Position numbers and translations under genes: made by a program. DNA of 18,627 nt from Bacteroidota bacterium (GTDB lineage Bacteria > Bacteroidota > Rhodothermia > Balneolales > Balneolaceae), in assembly GCA_024635465.1 (NCBI GenBank), contig JAGXIS010000102.1:1-18627 (forward strand), in the 5' to 3' direction. The first letter of the stretch is position 1. Every line of letters starts with the position of its first letter. Below, piece after piece: positions 7,801 to 15,319 of this stretch. The notes beneath the pieces are model-generated. The model did no database searches, was not told where the DNA came from, and worked only from the letters and a program-made list of their open reading frames with translations.

Positions 7801-9595
7801 TTTGCTTTTAAACGGCTACTTTAAACTCCCCGATGACGATGTAGATTCTACCGAGGATCTATTCTACTTTGATGCAGATTTGAGAGAAATCGATATGTGG
7901 ATCGTCTCCTTTATCGTTCCCAAAATAATTACTGAAATGCAAGGACGTGCCTCCGGTACAGGTTTCATCAGAGGATCTGAAAATGATTTTGATTTTGCAG
8001 CAAATTTTAAGGCGGAAGATGTGTATGGTGTTCCTGTGTTTACAAATGTTGGATATACAATGGATGGTGAGGTAGACTTCAACCTGGAAGAGGGATTACT
8101 TTTCAGAGATGTAAGACTTCAAGATCAGAGAGGTGGAAGCGGAACGTTAAGCGGACAAGTGGATTTGGATCAATTTTCACCACTAACCATACTCGACCTT
8201 ACACTGGATCTGAACAACTTACAATTTATGAATACCAGTTATGATCCAGACATACCTTTTTATGGTCAAATCTATGGAACAGGACAGGCTCAAATATTGG
8301 GGACCAATTTTGAACCCCTTTTAAGAACAACACGCCCGTTGAGTATCTCATCTGAATCCAGAATTACCATCCCTCTTGAACCTGAGACCGAATTCGATCA
8401 AGATCGAAGATTTATTGAATTCGTCGAATCTTTTGATATCCCATTTTGGGAAAACCATTTTTCACGCATTGCCAGTGTAGAAAATGGAAACGGTGAACAG
8501 GAGCAACTCACTTTTCTTCAACTTTTTACAATGGATCTTCAATTTCAGGCATTAAACCCAATTGAAGTTCAATTGATATTTGATCGTGTCACTAACGATA
8601 TGCTAAGTGCAAATGGAACCGGACAGATGCGCATCTTACTCGAAGATCAGAATGTGAGTATGTTTGGTGGGTTTAATATCAGTGGTGGTGAATATCAATT
8701 TGTGAGTGGTGATATTTTCTCCAGGCGATTTGCACTGCAGGAAGGGGGTACTATCAGTTGGTCGGGAGATATGGTTGATGCCGGCCTGAATGTCACTGCT
8801 GTCTACAGAGCAAGGCCTAATGTCTCAACACTTCTATCGGGTGTGGGTACATCCTCACTAGTGGATCCTAACCTGAGAATACCTATCGATTTGGTTCTTC
8901 AAATCGGTGGAACAATTACTTCAATTGAAAATGAATTTTTCTTCCGAGTACCTACTGGAATTGAAAATTCTTCTGACCCAACGATCGCTTCTCAAATAAG
9001 TACTCTGAATCAGAATGAAGATGAAAAACTGATACAAGCAACCAGTATTCTACTAACCGGGAATTTCATACCTTCACAACAAGCACAGGGTTTAGGACTC
9101 GCAGAAAATATAACCGGTACGGCAGTGGTAAATCCCCTCATTACAAGTCAGGTAATTAACCCACTTCTTTCCAATCAGATCAATTCACTTTTACGTAGTG
9201 ACGTTACTTTCGACATCGATTTTAACCTGACAACAGCAAATGAAGTGGATCTGGGCGTTGCGCTAAGACTTTTTGACGATCGTGTAGTACTGCGTAGAGA
9301 AGGTCAAATTACCGGTGAACAGAGCGACATTGGAGACTTGGGAGCAACTTACAGGATAAATCGAGCTTTTTCAGTAACTGCTTTTCATAGGCAAGATCCT
9401 ACACTATCTTATACAAGTGGAATTGAAACTTCCCAAGCACAAGAAATGAATGGAATTGGTTTCGAAGCACAGGTACAATTTAATACATGGCAAAATCTAA
9501 AAGCACGAATATCAAATGCTTTTAGATCCCTACTGGGAATAAAACAAGATGAGCCGGACGAAGAGGAAGATCGCGAAACAGTCGCAGATCTATAA
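4898..9595 (+). CDS. tamB: TamB-like translocation and assembly module / inter-membrane transport protein
   Basis: A 1565-residue protein of the TamB/AsmA-like (DUF490) superfamily. Known of the family: an inner-membrane-anchored rod of beta-taco repeats that spans the periplasm, works with a TamA/BamA-type barrel and is implicated in anterograde phospholipid transport and outer-membrane protein assembly. Seen here: one N-terminal membrane segment (about residues 8-33, rich in Trp/Phe/Leu/Val), then over 1100 residues of beta-rich repeats of alternating hydrophobic and Asp/Asn/Ser-rich strands. The conserved C-terminal TamB domain starts near residue 1240, with GQMRILLEDQNVSMFGGF, GGEYQF and TISWSGDMVDAGLNV. 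The tail is acidic (DEPDEEEDRE). The predicted start is TTG, nine bases after the aroB stop; the first in-frame Met is at residue 28, inside the membrane segment, so TTG is favoured. No TamA of usual form is next to it, but a barrel protein lies two genes downstream. Confidence 0.92.
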   Translation: MILRIIYKIWIYFWRTFFTLAGVFLLSMAIVVGVLQLPQSKEYINEEITELFATQFEGDLEIEQISGFLPFSATLHNGAFYAPNDPDIPVLSFDTMEIEITWWNLFQRNFTISSFEVNSPSLKLTMADSENLSIVTLFRQNEPEMIDLEPQSDRVRFLEQISLFAPIIQVNNGIIDVDESIELPEAVDLPEVFRVENLNFSIFLELSDTQIFFDLPDFTAEIPNSEYQFLQVNGQFYSDDEYFELNRFRIGTALGNADFSFEATPVNIFAANLKNQFQLAEYRVQITESSLTPNLVRKLTGAFPPFDNNLEIELISEGTLETYFIDRFRANIDESSILISAELKNMFSNDISYDASLDNMVIHPSILDWISTSYLDGKIDLERYQLSTVRGSLNGDLLELNSSVRAVTEAGAFSLDGSMKFEELLNYDLVFGVDALDITPFLTDTLDSSIIQGRFTLQGTVTGPDANFQSTVDLSSSRIFGYEINSLDADFNYANNVLRYVVQGGDDNELYVSANGRYSRDNDRIRFTSDGEVNKLDLKKFNDEFFAHPTDFNSTFSANLNWTDLDDLTGRISLEIDESSINNEQLRPHQFYADLNDSNEGNRRLRFTSSFFDGELNGTLNLSTLQKSADYWTQYLKYRIDDEIMFSENADSLSFENLLLDPNYQDLYADLSINMVIKDVSLLRKYLPELPEFESSARFNSTINATHDRLLVTATLFDERIRYGDLAADNLNSAFTANFRNDQKLRESSTVDLQISSTYSSFLGNELKESYANLSIRDDSLHIRSNLQKLEDDIQLQTSLTGYLKTNSFDILVDDFKLGSTEYQWTQEGRPWISYNRNNALIIEDLILTSGTEYLKVDGTYSDSVDDIVDYTIIDLDLSLLSDVIGGRIQFSGNLNGEFSTRTLLDIPAIQGNLTVNEGRIQNRLIGDVSINSLYNSEYQQFDTEIHVYTDPEKYSSYYERNDGIGQDLLLNGYFKLPDDDVDSTEDLFYFDADLREIDMWIVSFIVPKIITEMQGRASGTGFIRGSENDFDFAANFKAEDVYGVPVFTNVGYTMDGEVDFNLEEGLLFRDVRLQDQRGGSGTLSGQVDLDQFSPLTILDLTLDLNNLQFMNTSYDPDIPFYGQIYGTGQAQILGTNFEPLLRTTRPLSISSESRITIPLEPETEFDQDRRFIEFVESFDIPFWENHFSRIASVENGNGEQEQLTFLQLFTMDLQFQALNPIEVQLIFDRVTNDMLSANGTGQMRILLEDQNVSMFGGFNISGGEYQFVSGDIFSRRFALQEGGTISWSGDMVDAGLNVTAVYRARPNVSTLLSGVGTSSLVDPNLRIPIDLVLQIGGTITSIENEFFFRVPTGIENSSDPTIASQISTLNQNEDEKLIQATSILLTGNFIPSQQAQGLGLAENITGTAVVNPLITSQVINPLLSNQINSLLRSDVTFDIDFNLTTANEVDLGVALRLFDDRVVLRREGQITGEQSDIGDLGATYRINRAFSVTAFHRQDPTLSYTSGIETSQAQEMNGIGFEAQVQFNTWQNLKARISNAFRSLLGIKQDEPDEEEDRETVADL

Positions 9596-9622
9596 ATTTT
9601 TATATCAAAAAAAGATCATTTA

Positions 9623-11773
9623 ATGAACAAAAGCAACTTAAGCTCACTAGAAAAGAGCATCATTGAACTATTAAAAAACTATCCGGATGCATCCATCCCT
9701 ATTCCACTGCTAACAGATGCTTTGGGTTTATCCAGTAAAAAAGGAAGTCGTAAAATCAAGAAATGCATCAATCGGTTAAATCAACTGGATCATATCATCG
9801 TTTCGAGAGGGAATCTGGTTCGATTGAATGAACCTGCCGTTAGTGATGACAGCCTGGTCGAAGGAAAACTTGACGTTACCAGTCATGGAGACGGTTATGT
9901 GATTGTAGAAGGAAGGGACCAGGATATTAAAATTTCCAGACGTTATATGGGCACCGCACTTAATGGTGATATCGTCCGCGTAAAGCTGGTTGGATATCAT
10001 AAAAAAAACAAAAAACCACTGGGCCGGATCGAAGAGGTTGTTAAAAGAGCCACTACAATTTTCGTAGGAACACTGGATGAAACCGCAAAAAATACTTTCT
10101 TGATTAAAGCGGATGTTCAATCGTCACGAATTGACTTTTTTGTTGACCCTAACGACCTCAAAGGAGCAAAAAATGGCGAAAAAGTTACCTTCCAGCTTAT
10201 TCAATGGGATGATGTACGTGGTTATCCTCAAGCCAAAATTATCGATGTTTTAGGAAAAGCCGGTACAAATGAGGCCAATATCCTCTCAATTCTTGCGGAA
10301 AAACAGTTTCAAGGTTCATTTCCACCGGAAGTTGAAAGATTTGCGGAAAATATTCCATTTGAAATTACTGATCAGGAGATCTCCCGCAGACAAGATATGA
10401 GAGATGAGGTTGTTCTCACAATCGATCCCGCCGATGCTAAAGATTTTGATGATGGATTGAGTATCAGAATGTTGGATAATGGCAACTATTATCTGGGTGT
10501 CCATATTGCTGACGTGACCCACTACATGCCCAGAGGATCTGCCCTGGATGATGAGGCATACCATCGGGGCACCAGTGTTTACCTGGTTGATAGAGTAATA
10601 CCCATGCTTCCGGAGCACCTGAGTAACGGAGTATGCAGTTTACGTCCCCACGAAGATAAACTGACTTACAGTTGCTTCATGGAAATATCACCGGATGGAA
10701 AATTGGCTGATTATTCTGTTGAAGAGACCGTGATCCATTCCAAACAGCGTTTTGTTTATGATGAAGTACAAGAAATCCTGGATGGCAAGGTAGATCACAA
10801 ATTTAAAAGTGAGCTGAAAATACTCGAGAAACTTGCAAATATTTTGTTGGAAAAAAGATTTAAACAGGGATCCATTAACTTCGAGACACCGGAACCCAAA
10901 TTTGTTTTGGATGACCATGGAAAACCAATAGAAGTAATTATAAAAGAACGACTTTTTGCCCACAGACTCATCGAAGAGTGCATGTTGATGGCAAATAAAA
11001 CTGTAGCTTATCATGTTGATACACTCCGTAAAAAAGGATCCAAAAGTGTAAAAAATGACCATCCGTTTTTCTACAGAATCCATGATAAACCGGATCTGGA
11101 AAAGCTCCACAACATCCGGGAAACAGCCAAACCTTTAGGCATTGAATTTAATCTTGATGGGCGCATATCATCAAATAAAATCAATGATTTATTGAAGCAA
11201 GTTAAAGGTACATCTGTTGAAAATATTATCAATGGATTAATGTTAAGGTCAATGTCGAAGGCTGAGTACTCTCCAAAAAATATCGGACACTTCGGGCTCG
11301 GATTTTCACATTATGCACACTTTACGAGCCCTATTCGTCGTTACCCTGATGTAATCGTTCACAGATTGCTCAAAAAGTATAGTGCCGGAGCATCCGAATA
11401 TACATATACACAATTAGAGCATAGCGGTGAACATTGTAGTGAAAGAGAACGGTACGCTGTAGAAGCGGAAAGAGACTCCGTTAAGTTGAAACAAGTTGAA
11501 TTTCTTACTGACCGACTTGGAGAAACATTCGACGGAACGATCAGTGGGGTCACTGAAAATGGTATTTATATTCTATTAGACGATATATATTGTGAAGGCA
11601 TGATTCGAGTTAGTGAATTAAAAGACGATTATTATGTTTATCATCAAAAAATGCATTGTCTGATTGGGCGATCAAAAGGTAAAAAATATCGCCTTGGAGA
11701 TGCCATTAAAGCTAAAGTTATTCGAACGGATCTTGATAAAAGACAAATTGATCTATCATTACCTGATTTCTAA
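9623..11773 (+). CDS. rnr: Ribonuclease R (3'-5' exoribonuclease)
   Basis: Processive, Mg2+-dependent 3'-5' exonuclease that degrades structured RNA, damaged rRNA and non-stop mRNA; cytosolic, often ribosome-linked. The 716-residue length is normal for short-tailed RNase R. Domains in order: an N-terminal winged-helix-like region (residues 5-70), cold-shock OB domains (about 78-230, including SHGDGYVIVEG), the RNB catalytic domain (about 255-585) and a C-terminal S1 domain (about 630-714, with GTISGVTENGIYILL and IDLSLPDF). The catalytic Asp cluster DPADAKDFDD is at 268-277, and HIADVTHY and HFTSPIRRYPD follow, all canonical. The long Lys-rich tail seen in enterobacterial RNase R is absent. 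The gene lies 27 bases after tamB and 14 before the barrel protein, within the same transcription unit; it may link RNA quality control with the NFACT gene upstream. Confidence 0.95.
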   Translation: MNKSNLSSLEKSIIELLKNYPDASIPIPLLTDALGLSSKKGSRKIKKCINRLNQLDHIIVSRGNLVRLNEPAVSDDSLVEGKLDVTSHGDGYVIVEGRDQDIKISRRYMGTALNGDIVRVKLVGYHKKNKKPLGRIEEVVKRATTIFVGTLDETAKNTFLIKADVQSSRIDFFVDPNDLKGAKNGEKVTFQLIQWDDVRGYPQAKIIDVLGKAGTNEANILSILAEKQFQGSFPPEVERFAENIPFEITDQEISRRQDMRDEVVLTIDPADAKDFDDGLSIRMLDNGNYYLGVHIADVTHYMPRGSALDDEAYHRGTSVYLVDRVIPMLPEHLSNGVCSLRPHEDKLTYSCFMEISPDGKLADYSVEETVIHSKQRFVYDEVQEILDGKVDHKFKSELKILEKLANILLEKRFKQGSINFETPEPKFVLDDHGKPIEVIIKERLFAHRLIEECMLMANKTVAYHVDTLRKKGSKSVKNDHPFFYRIHDKPDLEKLHNIRETAKPLGIEFNLDGRISSNKINDLLKQVKGTSVENIINGLMLRSMSKAEYSPKNIGHFGLGFSHYAHFTSPIRRYPDVIVHRLLKKYSAGASEYTYTQLEHSGEHCSERERYAVEAERDSVKLKQVEFLTDRLGETFDGTISGVTENGIYILLDDIYCEGMIRVSELKDDYYVYHQKMHCLIGRSKGKKYRLGDAIKAKVIRTDLDKRQIDLSLPDF

Positions 11774-11787
11774 AATTAATCACTCAT

Positions 11788-14700
11788 ATGCGGTTGATAA
11801 ATAAAATTCTACTTACTTCTTTACTTGCAGCTTTTATCTCAACATCAGCTATTCAGGAGGCTTTTTCCCAATATTTCTTCTTTGGAAAAAATCGTGTCCA
11901 GTATGAACAATTTGATTGGAGATATATCGAAACAGATCATTTTGATATCTACTATTACGATGCCTTAAACTACCATTTGGCCCAGTTTACTGCAGAAGCC
12001 GTTGAATCCGGATTGAAGCAACTGGTAGATGATCTTGGAACACCTCTGACGGACCGAATACCGGTTATTATTTACGATTCCCATAGCGATTTTTCCCAAA
12101 CAAATGTGGTTCGTCTGCCGGTTGATGCACAGGGTATTGGAGGGGTGACAGATAAATATAAAAACCGTATGACACAACCCTTCATGGGTGATTATGCTGA
12201 TTTCAGACGTACGATTCAACATGAATTGCTTCACGCCTATATCAATGATGTTTATTACGGTGGATCTGTACAGTCAATCATGCAAAATAATATTCAATTG
12301 GTTTTCCCTCTTTGGTTTGAAGAGGGATTGGCTGAATATCTGGCCCTTGGGTGGGACACTCAGACAGATATGTATATGCGTGATGCAGTTTTAAATGATT
12401 ATCTCCCCCCTATTTCGCAGTTAGGTGGTTATTTTGCTTACAGAGGTGGTCAGGCATTTTGGTACTACATAGCTGATCAGTATGGCAGACCTAAAATCAC
12501 TGAAATAATGCAGCGCATCAGAACCACTCAAAATGTGCAACAAGCATTGGTTCGATCTTTGGGGCTCAGTGTTGAGGAGCTTTCAGATCGCTGGGATGAA
12601 TACTGGAGACAGCGATATTTCCCTGAAGTCGCTGAACGTCAGACCCTTTCGAGCGTAGCGACACAGATCACTACAAGAGGCAGATCGGGTTCTTATAATA
12701 CAAGCCCTACAATTTCCCCAAGGGGCGATCGTATTGCCATGATTACAAATAAACGCGGTGTATTTGATGTAGTTGTTGTAGACGCCACTAGCGGTGACAG
12801 ACTTAAAACCATTATTAGTGGTGCAGATAATCCAATGTTTGAGGAGTTAAATATACTAAATCCCAACTTATCCTGGTCACCGGATGGGACACAAATAGCA
12901 CTCTCAAGTAAATCTCAGGGTTCATACAATCTTGCAATAGTAAACTATGAGACATTGGAAACGAGAACGATAAAGTTTCCACAACTCGATGCCATCAACT
13001 CAGTAGCATGGTCACCGGACGGACAAAAAATAGCCTTTGACGGAAACATGGGACCGTATCAAGATATCTTTGTTTACAATCTGGAAACTGATGATTTCGT
13101 GAACCTTACTTATGATGTTTTTAATGATAAGGAACCGGCTTGGGGCCCTGATTCAGAAACCCTCTATTTTGTATCCAATCGTGGTGACAGATTACAGCCA
13201 AATACCTACTTGGCCGGCTACTCAACAATGCAACACGACTTCTTTTTTCAATCAGATCTCTATAGTGTTCGGGTAGGAAGTAGCAATATTGAAAGAATGA
13301 CAAATACCCCCGGTTGGTCTGAAAATCAACCTGCCATTACTAATGATGGTAGATTTCTATTTGTATCAGACCAAAATGGAATTCCAAATATTTACGAATA
13401 TGACTTAAATAGTCGCTCCATTTATCCGATTACCGATCTGCAATCAGGAATCATGCAGATCTCAGTATCCAGAGACGGTACTCGTCTAGCCTTCAATTCT
13501 TTAAATGAAGGTTATCCTGATATTTTTCTCATGCGTTCGCCATTCAGTCTGCGAAGACAGGAGCAACTTACACCCAATGCTTGGGCTCTCGAGAGAGAAG
13601 AAAAAGGGGTGGCAGGATTGGTACCGGCCATCGGATATGTTCAGGAATTGATAGCTTCACGACAGGAGGGGAATTATATCTCTGCTCGTTTACCCGTTCC
13701 GATAGATAGTACATTAACAGACCCGGATTTAATTGACGAGGAAGAAGAGAGTTCGGATACTGAAGCTGAACAGGAAGCAGACGCTTCAAGAATTGATTTT
13801 CGTAATTATGAATTTGGTGAGGCTGTAATAAGGGATACTACCATACAGCTTACTGATGACCCAAGAAATTTTGAACCGGAAGGTAATGTCACAGAAGACG
13901 GATATTTCCAACCTAAAGAGTACAGGCTTCAATTTTCACCGGATTTCAGTTATGGAGCCGGTCAATTAAGCACCTATTACGGCACTTCTGCTTTTGCATT
14001 TATCTCCCTGACGGATCTGTTCGGTGATCACCAACTCTCCTTTGGTTCTAATTTGGTTTTTGATCTGAGAAATAGTGATTACTCATTCCAGTATGGATTT
14101 ATGAGAAACAGGACCAATTTTTTCGCATCTTTTTTCCATCAAGCCAGAAATTATCAAACCTTCTTCGGTGAACTTCTGCGATTTAGGACATTTGGTGGAT
14201 CTGTTGATTTTCAGTATCCGTTCAATCGATTTCAGCGAGTAGATTATGGAATCTCAGCAATCGGAATTGCCAGAGATTTCAGTACCGTTCAAGGATTCGG
14301 GGGTCGGAATGTGAGCAATGATAGTTCATGGTTCCTGTATCCACAGGTCACATTTACGGGTGACTATACCGTGCCCGGATTTATTACGCCAAGATCCGGA
14401 AATCGATATTCTATACGTCTGTCTGCAAGTCCACCCGTTGGTGGAGAAACCCCTCAATTTGCCACACTTCTGGGGGATTACAGACAGTATATAGACATCG
14501 GTTTAGGGTATAGTTTGGCTCTTAGAGCGGCAGGGGCTGCTTCTTATGGACGAGATTCTCAAACCTTCTTCATGGGAGGTATGCTTGGATGGATTAACCA
14601 GCAATGGTCGGATGCTGAAATCCCATTTGAACGACTTGCAGACACATTTTTTACGCTTCCGGCTACTCCACTTCGTGGACATGAGTTTAATACAACATTC

Positions 14701-15135
14701 GGTGACAAATTCACTCTGGTAAATGCTGAATTCAGATTTCCGTTGTTTGCAGCTATTCTGCCCGGACCCATTCCCATACTTCCCCTATATAATTTAACCG
14801 GTGTGGCATTTTTTGATGCCGGAGCAGCATGGGGCTTTAGAAATGAGTTTACTCTACAGGGCGCAAGTGCACCATACTTTGTGAAAAGTCCAAATCTCGA
14901 ATTCAAAGTTGGCACACGACAAGTTGTGAATATTGACCAAACCGGCCAGATCACGGATCAAGACACAGGATTGCAACGTGTGATTGTTGATGGTGATATT
15001 TTAATGGGAGCAGGATTCGGCTTACGAACTATCTTACTGGGTCTTCCTTTCCGATATGATGTTGGATGGCCAATAGGCAGAAACGGATTCCAGAACAGCC
15101 CGATTCACTACTTTTCAATCGGAATTGATTTCTAA
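11788..15135 (+). CDS. Secreted gluzincin-type protease + TolB-like propeller + BamA/TamA-like outer-membrane barrel protein
   Basis: A 1115-residue exported multidomain protein. A signal peptide (about residues 1-27, cleavage after AFS) is followed by YFFFGKNRVQYEQFDW. A peptidase-MA-like domain (about 35-275) holds zinc motif HELLH (145-149) with the probable third ligand Glu179 in WFEEGLAEY. Then come about six PD40/TolB-type propeller repeats (about 305-580), with cores such as SWSPDGTQIALSS, AWSPDGQKIAFDG and VSRDGTRLAFNS. An acidic linker (about 648-668) leads to a beta-rich C-terminal region (about 700-1115) ending PIHYFSIGIDF, with a terminal aromatic residue as in outer-membrane barrels; it resembles the BamA/TamA surface-antigen type. 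I infer an outer-membrane protein with a periplasmic or surface protease and propeller. Proteins of this architecture are usually annotated only as outer-membrane or PD40 proteins. It ends the operon and is followed by a terminator. The substrate is unknown. Confidence 0.85.
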   Translation: MRLINKILLTSLLAAFISTSAIQEAFSQYFFFGKNRVQYEQFDWRYIETDHFDIYYYDALNYHLAQFTAEAVESGLKQLVDDLGTPLTDRIPVIIYDSHSDFSQTNVVRLPVDAQGIGGVTDKYKNRMTQPFMGDYADFRRTIQHELLHAYINDVYYGGSVQSIMQNNIQLVFPLWFEEGLAEYLALGWDTQTDMYMRDAVLNDYLPPISQLGGYFAYRGGQAFWYYIADQYGRPKITEIMQRIRTTQNVQQALVRSLGLSVEELSDRWDEYWRQRYFPEVAERQTLSSVATQITTRGRSGSYNTSPTISPRGDRIAMITNKRGVFDVVVVDATSGDRLKTIISGADNPMFEELNILNPNLSWSPDGTQIALSSKSQGSYNLAIVNYETLETRTIKFPQLDAINSVAWSPDGQKIAFDGNMGPYQDIFVYNLETDDFVNLTYDVFNDKEPAWGPDSETLYFVSNRGDRLQPNTYLAGYSTMQHDFFFQSDLYSVRVGSSNIERMTNTPGWSENQPAITNDGRFLFVSDQNGIPNIYEYDLNSRSIYPITDLQSGIMQISVSRDGTRLAFNSLNEGYPDIFLMRSPFSLRRQEQLTPNAWALEREEKGVAGLVPAIGYVQELIASRQEGNYISARLPVPIDSTLTDPDLIDEEEESSDTEAEQEADASRIDFRNYEFGEAVIRDTTIQLTDDPRNFEPEGNVTEDGYFQPKEYRLQFSPDFSYGAGQLSTYYGTSAFAFISLTDLFGDHQLSFGSNLVFDLRNSDYSFQYGFMRNRTNFFASFFHQARNYQTFFGELLRFRTFGGSVDFQYPFNRFQRVDYGISAIGIARDFSTVQGFGGRNVSNDSSWFLYPQVTFTGDYTVPGFITPRSGNRYSIRLSASPPVGGETPQFATLLGDYRQYIDIGLGYSLALRAAGAASYGRDSQTFFMGGMLGWINQQWSDAEIPFERLADTFFTLPATPLRGHEFNTTFGDKFTLVNAEFRFPLFAAILPGPIPILPLYNLTGVAFFDAGAAWGFRNEFTLQGASAPYFVKSPNLEFKVGTRQVVNIDQTGQITDQDTGLQRVIVDGDILMGAGFGLRTILLGLPFRYDVGWPIGRNGFQNSPIHYFSIGIDF

Positions 15136-15157
15136 ACTATTATCGCTCACTCATTTT

Positions 15158-15200
15158 AAATCCGGTCATTGTCTCCTTAGCGAGAGTTGATCGGATTTTT
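15158..15200 (+). terminator. Intrinsic terminator closing the NFACT-to-barrel operon
   Basis: AAATCCGGTCA (15158-15168) pairs with TGATCGGATTT (15188-15198), 11 pairs with one G-T wobble. Inside it, TCTC pairs with GAGA around a CTTAGC loop, and the stem runs into TTTTT. It starts 23 bases after the stop codon at 15135. The minus-strand tail is only TTTAAAA, so termination of the convergent GH31-like gene here is possible but weaker. Confidence 0.85.
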
Positions 15201-15319
15201 AAATTTGGGAGTAATGGTGTTTTTGTGGACAATCCTAATCAGATCACCGAATTTTCTCAATCCTTGGTATACGAGGTTATCAGAAATTTGGAACTGAAAG
15301 GATCGGACATCTTGTAATT

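Noticed and set aside
10688..11110. 140-codon minus-strand frame inside rnr
   Set aside because: It lies opposite the conserved RNB domain and shows no protein family features.
14559..14954. 131-codon minus-strand frame inside the barrel gene
   Set aside because: Antisense shadow of a well-supported coding region; no recognisable motif.
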